From assembly GCA_037974665.1 (NCBI GenBank), contig CM075782.1:42832851-42896850 (forward strand): DNA of 64,000 nucleotides. Direction: 5' to 3'. Below the pieces are notes generated by a model. The model did not search any database and was not told the DNA's origin. It saw only the letters and a program-made list of their open reading frames with translations. A program made the translations under genes and the position numbers. The stretch's first letter is position 1. Every line of letters starts with the position of its first letter. Below, piece by piece: positions 57,301 to 64,000 of the stretch. The stretch is from Ehretia macrophylla. Lineage: Eukaryota > Streptophyta > Magnoliopsida > Boraginales > Ehretiaceae.

Positions 57301-60300
57301 TTGTAAAAAACGAAAAATATCAGGAACTAAGGTATTAACCCTTTTGGCATTAATATTTCAAAACACATATACAAGGGATCTTCTTTTATTTTTCCAGTTT
57401 TGACAAATTAATCTCTTATTTTAAAAGATAACCTTTTATTCATTTATGTTACAAATTTTTGACATCATTAGACATTTCAATGAATTTCGTCCAGACAGTG
57501 ACGACCATTGCATGCGCAATGCACGTGCAGGCCAAATTTGTTATTTGGCAAGATGTTGTATGACTGCATCATAAATTACTAAATTTTCTCTTTCTGGTTG
57601 AAGAAATTTGATGCCTTGTAAATGGATCGCAATAAAAATATTTTTCTGGGCATGCGATTGAATTTAAAGAATTTAGGTTGAATCTCGCGGGGAAAAATGA
57701 GATTTTCCCGAAAAGAAAATATAGGTTTTATAAAAACTGGACGATCCTATGTACCTGGCTGAGTCATGTTGTTCTCCCCTTCAGGTGGAACTTTGGAGGT
57801 GAAGCCGTCATTGCCTGTTGTTACCTGTGGGGGTTTAGAACTTTCTCCAAAATACCCAAAGCAATTGAAATCTCCCACTGCTAAAGTTCATAATTGGTTA
57901 AAGATTATCGTACATAATGCAATATGCAATAAAATTCGCTAACTTGACATTCATTTCTTACTCTAACACTACCACATTTTTTATTTCTTACACCACTTAA
58001 AATCATTGCAAAAAAACCAAAAAACATTGCAAATGATTGTAACCGTTATATATGCTCCAATTGCAAATTCTCTACTGTAACAATCTTTTGTAATAATAAG
58101 CACTGTTATAAATCCTCTACAACAACGGTAACTATAATTTTAAAACCAATGCGAAAAAATTATCTCATTAGCTTTTATGAACAAAATGTGACAAAAAATA
58201 CTTAACCCTTGCAATTAAATAAAAACGTTGCAAAAAAGTTTTAGTTGATACAACAACTGTTTGTTAATCGTTGCAATAAGACACATATTGCAACAATTTC
58301 TTCATTTTTCAATCAAATTATATTGTAAAAGACCTACAATGTTGTTGTAAGAATTGTATGCAATACATTCTCATATGTTCTATAAGATAAAGCAGTAATA
58401 TCACTTAACAAGTCAATTAAATTAACTTGAGTACCTTGATTATTGTGCACATTTCCTGATGGAGCTTCAGTGCTCTCAACTTCTCCTTCAATCCAAGGCT
58501 GAATTTGTTTAAGTTTATTCCCTGTTGATTTAGTAACAATCTTTGTTACTAGTTATACTAACCCGATGCTACAATGGATTTGACTCCTCTCTAATAAACT
58601 ATCTCTACACTTTCCTAAGATAGTAGTTTTGTTTGATTTATGCCACGTGTCAACTAGCGCAATGAATGATCTAAGTTAATCCTCTTACACTAGCCTTATA
58701 GCCATAGTTTGGAAGCATTAGATACCAAGATATCAGCTCTAACAAATCTTTTCAATTAACTAAATCAGAGCATACTTTATAAAAGGAAAGATTAAATTCA
58801 TTCACAAAGAACTAAAACATGTTGATCTCAATCGCTAAAATGGCATGGATGTCATGATGGATGTTTATAGTTTTTTTTTTTTACCCCCACCCCCACCTCC
58901 ACCTACCCCATTCCCATGAGATTCAAATCCTGCTCTCTCAATGAAAATGGTGAAAAATTTTACCTTTAGGTTTGAAAATGCTAAAGCATGATAAGCATCC
59001 AAATAGATCCTCTCGAGTGGGCGCTGGAGTTGAAACCTGGTTTTTCACTTTTCTTCTGCGAAGAACCACTTTGGTAATTTGAGAGTTACAATTAGGACAA
59101 TGCACATCATGTGTATGCAGCTTGTGGGCTGTCCTCTCAAAAAATTCCAACTCTATTACTTCCTCATCAGTTTCTTCATCATCATCGTCATGAATGCCAA
59201 AGCTTATGTGTTTAGCTTTTCCTTTGTTGAAGCCACCCCTTGAACGAGTAGTACTATCTTCTTCTTGAGATGTTCTTGTTTGCTGAGTGGTGTGATGATC
59301 ACTGGGTAGAAGTTTTTCCTTTAAGTTTTCTCCATTTTGACCATTAACAACAGAACTTATAACATTTTGAATGTCCACATTCTTTAATGTGGGGATCAAG
59401 TCCTCAGCTGCTTTGATATATTTTTCATCACCTGCAACCATCCATGACACCAACATTACAGTGATCTAGACTTTTGGGATTAATATTCATAAGAATAATA
59501 TTGATATATAGCTCGTATGTATATATGAAAATTATGTGAGGTGTAAGCAAAGATAGCATACTTCTAAGGAAAGAATTTTGTTATGATATGTGTATGCACA
59601 GACCCCTTTGACCGCGCAGATATCACGAGTAAATCAAAAGTTGTATCTACATTAAATCTCAGTACCCAAATTGCAAAACCAAGATTTGGCCATTTCTTGA
59701 ACTTCGATCTAATTATATTTTACGCGTCTGGTGACATTCTAGTATTCCACATTAACTTTATAAAAGATATGTGACAAGTTGTAATGACTTGAATTCTCTA
59801 TAAATGTCACTATAATTCTAAGCATTCACGGCCAGAGATTAGGTTCAATATGTTGACAAGTTAGTAGTAAGACGTGGTGCTAAACAGACTATTAGGTAAA
59901 AGTGTGAGCTCTCTCAATTACCTAATTATCTTAGACTATGGTTCTGTTTTGTTAAGCTTCAAAGATGTTGCATATTTAAGCGAGGGAGACAGTTGGACGA
60001 CGAGACTTAAGAATTTTGAGACAATCAACTTCAATGTTTTAAGCTGGATCTAAACTATTATATATACATGTACAACAGGCCAAAAATCTTCTAAATAAAT
60101 TGTCTTGGGAAATTATATATTTTTTATTGTTTTTTATTTGTCAATAAAAATTATGTATTTTTTTTTGTCAGTAAATTAAAATAATCTATTGGATCAAGTT
60201 CTCAAAAGTGATCATGTTATCGACTGACCTCTATTGCCAAAAGTGGAGTGGGGAACCATCCAAGGATTTCCAATTTGGTAGTAGGTCCAAATGCAATGAC

Positions 60301-63128
60301 GACATCTCCATATTTCTTCGATCAGAAATTAAAGGAGGAATTTGTTCCATTTTTATCGAATATTAAAAACCCAAGAATTAGTTCCCACGATCGAGGAGTC
60401 AATAAGATATGGAAAATTAGAGGAATTTGTTCCATTTTTATTGAGTATTAAAAACCCAAGAATTAGTTCCCACAATCGAGGAGTCAATAAGATATGAAAA
60501 ATTATTGCATCAGTCTCGACTGATCGGTCAGTCTCTTATATTATTGATGGGACCTATACGCGTAAATTCCACCAATATATAAGAAATTAACATCAGTCCA
60601 AATTAATTAATCAGTTTCCCATAAGATATATATGTTAGTGGGAGTGAAATATTAAGGATTCATAACGTGTCAATAATTATCAGTATCCCTAAGACTTTTT
60701 AAGATCATAGAAAATAATTATCTCTTCAAAGATATGCATCTTTCCCCCTTCCGGTGCGAAAAATAATGTATTTGACGTCCAAATGATTGAAATGTCATCA
60801 TACTACAGTATATCATATTTTACAAAGCATAAATCTTGTAAAAATAATTGCATTTTGGATATTTGAAAGTCGAATGCATATTTGTAAAACTACAATAGGG
60901 GTAACATGTAAAATTTCAAACTATAAAATGGTAACTTGCAAATTAAGCAAATCATAGGGAATAAATTGCTTCTTGCCCAAGTTTAGCATGTTCGAGGGCC
61001 ACCATAGTAACATGAGAGGCAGCAATTAGAGCAAAATATAATAACGATAGTATATTTTATATTTGTTATAAGATAATAAAAGTGATAATCTTTTTTTTTT
61101 TTTTTTTGTTCGGAATTATCTGATAGATAGACTCTCGAGCATATCTAACCAATTACGCGTTTGCTCAAGGTCAACTCTATTAAATTAAAGAAGAAGCTGA
61201 ATGAGTTAAAAAAACACGCCAATGATGAGCTTCGCTCCACCGGCGTGATTCCGTTTTCATTCCTTGTTGAAAGATCCGTATTAATTTGCGACTTTATTTA
61301 AAAGTTTAAATTATTATATAGCGTTTTAATTTATTCATTTATTAACTCAACACATTCTTTTACTTGAGGCAATATATGACATTATACGCGGATATATACA
61401 TGAGAATGGTTGACAGTGTGGGTAGAATGAGAGATAGAGATGGAATGTTTGTGAAAAACAGGAAGTGGGGACTGGGAGAGAGGAGAACATGTGGGCGGAA
61501 TGGGTGAGAGAAAAAAAAAAAAAAGGCTAGCAACGTGTTCTTTTTTTTAGGTTTAATTTAAATAAATGACTGAAATGACTTATATATCATAATATGGATG
61601 ATTGAGATTCTCCTCTCATTCTATTATATGAAAGGGAAGTCAATATGAAAGGATCCTTACCCTAATGGGAGGTGGGATTATAGATTATAACCTTGATAAT
61701 TATGGATGATAGGAAGACTTTTGAACAAGTAAACATGAATTTGGTAAATTGTGTTCTGATACTATATTAATTAAAAATTACCATATTAATTTACCGTATT
61801 ATTTAAAAGTTTAAATTGTTATAGAGAGATTTATTTTATTAAATTCTAAATGTAAGCAAGAAAAGTTAAAGGTAAAATTAAAATAATGGATAGTATAAAT
61901 CCAGCCCCTTGTTGTACCAATTACTATGAAACCAAGCTCCATTTTTTTTCTTTTTTTCGGTCAAGAAATTCTATTTTTATTTTGGCGGCTCTTTTTGTGC
62001 CTTTTTTCCATGGGACTTTATACTTGAGAGACCACAAATAAAATATAGGGTAAGGCTAGATATATGTCGCATTATTTTTATCACTCAAATATTATTTCTT
62101 ACGTGTATGCCTAATTGAAATGTAATCTTAGAGTCAACGAGATTTTAAGATAAATCGAGAGGTTGTTTTCTTTGAAAATGCAAAGTCTTTCTTCTTCTTT
62201 ATCTTTTTTCCTTCTGCAAATCTTAGTATTATCAGTAACGAAACTAAAATCATAATACGTGGTAAATCGAATGATAGTTGTGAGACTTATATCTAAGACT
62301 CTAATATAGTAATACTACATATAAGTGTCCACTTGATTTAAAAACTTAAGTTGTTAGAGAGGTATATTTTTATTTAGTTTGATGTCTCAAACAAAAATTA
62401 CTTTTAAGGATCACATTAATATGTTGGAACAGCTTCTCTGGTTTGAAGAAAATGAAACAAAAAACATATCTTGTCTTTTTTCCTCAACATATGCTAGAAT
62501 TCTTTTACTTTTTTCTCAACGTATTTGATAACTTGGGCTCTAACACTGTAACGTGAAATGTGTTTGTATTTATCCCTAACAGTCCTATCATGATATAATC
62601 ACCTACTGATATGATTACGAGTAATTTATAGTCCTATCATGATACAACAACCAAAATTAAAAAGAGAACCGTAGTTATCAAATACCTTTGTGCAAAAAGA
62701 AGGGCAAAACAAATTGATTGAAATGACTTTAATTAATGTCTATTTTACGTGATTTTACGTTTCATTTTGTAAAAGGTTATTTCTACTACTCAAATCTCGT
62801 AACTCTTTAAGTCACAAGGCCAAAATTTTATCGTTGCGCCAAAATAGACACTTAATTGAAACTAATATAAGTTCATACCTTGATTTTGGTCAAAATAGAC
62901 GCTCTCTTTTGGTTCATCCTTGTTTTCTTGCTCCTCTTTTTTCATGCCAACCAAAGGCTTCAAATCACCATTATCACCATTTGTTTGTGTAATGCTTTCT
63001 TCGTCTTCACTACTACTAGTACTACTCGTGCTAGAGCTTTTGCTAAGACGACCATCTCGACGCCTCACCAAGCTCTCCTCCATTGTCTCCTCCACGGCCT
63101 CCCCATTAAAATGTTTCATTACTTCCAT
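54369..63128 (-). CDS. MEB: MEB-like protein: membrane protein of ER body-like, VIT/CCC1-type metal transporter domain
   Basis: Exons, minus strand: 63128-62879, 59431-58964, 58521-58435, 57877-57755, 56842-56720, 56189-56016, 55714-55653, 54821-54369. All introns are GT/AG and the frame is open for 579 codons. Exon 1 gives a hydrophilic Ser/Glu-rich start. Exon 2 has an acidic run (HDDDDEETDEEVIEL) and two cysteine pairs, CPNC (195-198) and CLSC (229-232), like a zinc ribbon. Exons 3-5 are a polar linker. Exons 6-8 form the membrane domain: SIVYGGLTESITSLSVITSA, LGFANLIGGLF, LSYVVFGLVPPVVYGF, ASLICIVFLAIAKAY and a last helix ASGVGFAVGDL. Family knowledge: VIT-type carriers move Fe2+ or Mn2+, and Arabidopsis MEB1/MEB2 reside in ER bodies and protect yeast from these metals. 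The start is the first ATG after an in-frame stop. Role in this plant is inferred. Confidence 0.88.
56566..56683. repeat. 59-bp tandem duplication in MEB intron 5
   Basis: Two copies (56566-56624, 56625-56683) start CCCGGGACGTGTTGAA and end GGCAACTTAAG. They differ at two bases. Confidence 0.95.
57047..57341. mobile_element. Mutator-like MITE in MEB intron 4
   Basis: The ends GGGTTAATAC and GTATTAACCC belong to the family of 22842-23202. The flanking TTTGGCAAT and TTTTGGCAT words look like a decayed 9-bp duplication. The interior is diverged. Confidence 0.65.
59432..62878. other. MEB intron 1, large, no gene inside
   Basis: A 3.4-kb AT-rich intron with an 85-bp tandem repeat (60337-60506), a T run at 61091-61107 and faint traces of the TRIM terminal repeat seen at 53613. 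No coding frame on either strand is supported. Confidence 0.55.
60337..60506. repeat. 85-bp tandem duplication in MEB intron 1
   Basis: Two copies start GGAATTTGTTCCATTTTTAT and share AACCCAAGAATTAGTTCCCA and GAGGAGTCAATAAGATAT. A few differences between them. Confidence 0.93.
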
Positions 63129-64000
63129 AACGCCCTCGAAAGCAAACCACACACCACTGCCCTCCTACGTACACTGCCTCCTATAACTTTTGGAGACTTA
63201 TATAAGCCTATGCTTTGTCTAAGTCACCTATGTGTTATTATTGCTTTATGATATTTATATGAAAAAGAAAAAAGATTGTGAGCAATTAAATTAATGTAAA
63301 TCAAGATTTTGAAAGTATGAAACCCAGATTTTTGGGCATTGGCGAAAGGTGTTCACACGATTGTGATTCACATGGTTAGTGTCGTTAACAATAAATAAAT
63401 ATAATAATTTAAACGTTTAAATGATGTAGAAACTTATATAGTATCGGAGGTCAATTTATAAAACGGTTTGAATTAAGTCTCAACATCACCCATTTAAAAA
63501 ATATTTTTAAAAAATATTCACATACACATATGGGCAGTGACGGACCTAAGTGGAAAAGAGAGTGCTAAATTTTTGTTTACAAAAAATATATCTAAAAATA
63601 TTAAAAATCATATGTAATATTTATTTTGATTTACAAAAAAAAAATATCTAATATTTTAAAAAATTAAAACATCCAGCCCCCAATTTTAATTTTTTGTTAA
63701 ATAGTATTTTTGATTAAATCTTGGCCTCCAAACTTTAAATTTTTGGCTCTGCCCCTAAATACAAGGTATCATGGTTTGGAAGCTTCTAACAATTGACTGT
63801 ATTATTTTATCCTTGTGTTCAAAGACGATGACGAAAACGTGATAATTCGTTTAGCTTCATTTTTATTTGGTCTTGATAACAAAGCATATTTAAATTATCG
63901 TGACAAATCGTGGTTGAACTAAGAATGAGTTAAGCTTTCAGATTTGTTTTCACATTGCTATATCATCTTTCTAACCACATCTTTAATTTTAGCTTATTCT
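63129..64000 (-). promoter_or_regulatory. Upstream region of the intact MEB-like gene
   Basis: Bases 63230-63370 match the MEB-B 5' flank (TTTATGATATT, AATCAAGATT, GAAAGTATG, GGGCATTGG). A MITE-like insert is at about 63535-63755 (GTGACGGACC to GGCTCTGCCCC). At 63800-63990 lies the block shared with MEB-B and RBOH upstream DNA (GACGAAAACGTG, TTTAAATTATCGTGACAAAT, GTGGTTGAAC, CTTTCAGATT). The region continues past the window edge. Confidence 0.6.

Overview
This is nuclear DNA of a eudicot plant: AT-rich, intron-rich, with two spliced host genes of plant families set among many LTR retrotransposons, TRIMs, LINEs, SINEs and small inverted-repeat DNA transposons. I cannot name the species. Splice sites and exon joins were worked out by eye from codon phase and GT/AG borders.

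Two host genes look intact, both on the minus strand. A respiratory burst oxidase homolog (RBOH, NADPH oxidase) runs 45699 to 28944 in 12 coding exons (867 codons). A gene for a 'membrane protein of ER body'-like protein (MEB-like, VIT/CCC1-type metal transporter domain) runs 63128 to 54369 in 8 coding exons (579 codons). Both families have relatives elsewhere in the window: two broken MEB-like copies on the left (MEB-A at 0.56-3.5 kb, MEB-B at about 18.2-23.7 kb) and the first codons of a second RBOH copy at 46.6 kb.

Layout. 0-4.4 kb: MEB-A remains and unit 1 of a 3.7-kb direct duplication, whose right edge abuts a coding exon of an unrecognised gene (4375-4962). 6.6-18.2 kb: a chromodomain Ty3/Gypsy retrotransposon with 2.1-kb LTRs, preceded by a partial copy of the same family; it sits in MEB-B close to the expected exon 3. 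18.2-25 kb: the rest of MEB-B, carrying unit 2 of the duplication, two SINEs and a TRIM in its upstream region. 25-28.5 kb: LINE, Copia and MITE remains. 28.9-45.7 kb: RBOH, whose 7.95-kb second intron holds a nest (inverted-repeat element, a Copia in it, and in the Copia a TRIM and a hAT-like MITE). 45.7-49.3 kb: RBOH upstream region, itself duplicated. 49.3-53.9 kb: TRIMs, a LINE 3' end, and a 1.6-kb inverted-repeat element with a hAT-like MITE inside. 54.4-63.1 kb: the intact MEB-like gene. 63.2-64 kb: its upstream region.

The most unusual signal is a set of upstream blocks shared between the RBOH and MEB-like genes, which are otherwise unrelated. RBOH makes superoxide at the plasma membrane under calcium control; MEB-type proteins are thought to move iron or manganese in the ER membrane. 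A working link between the two is only a guess.
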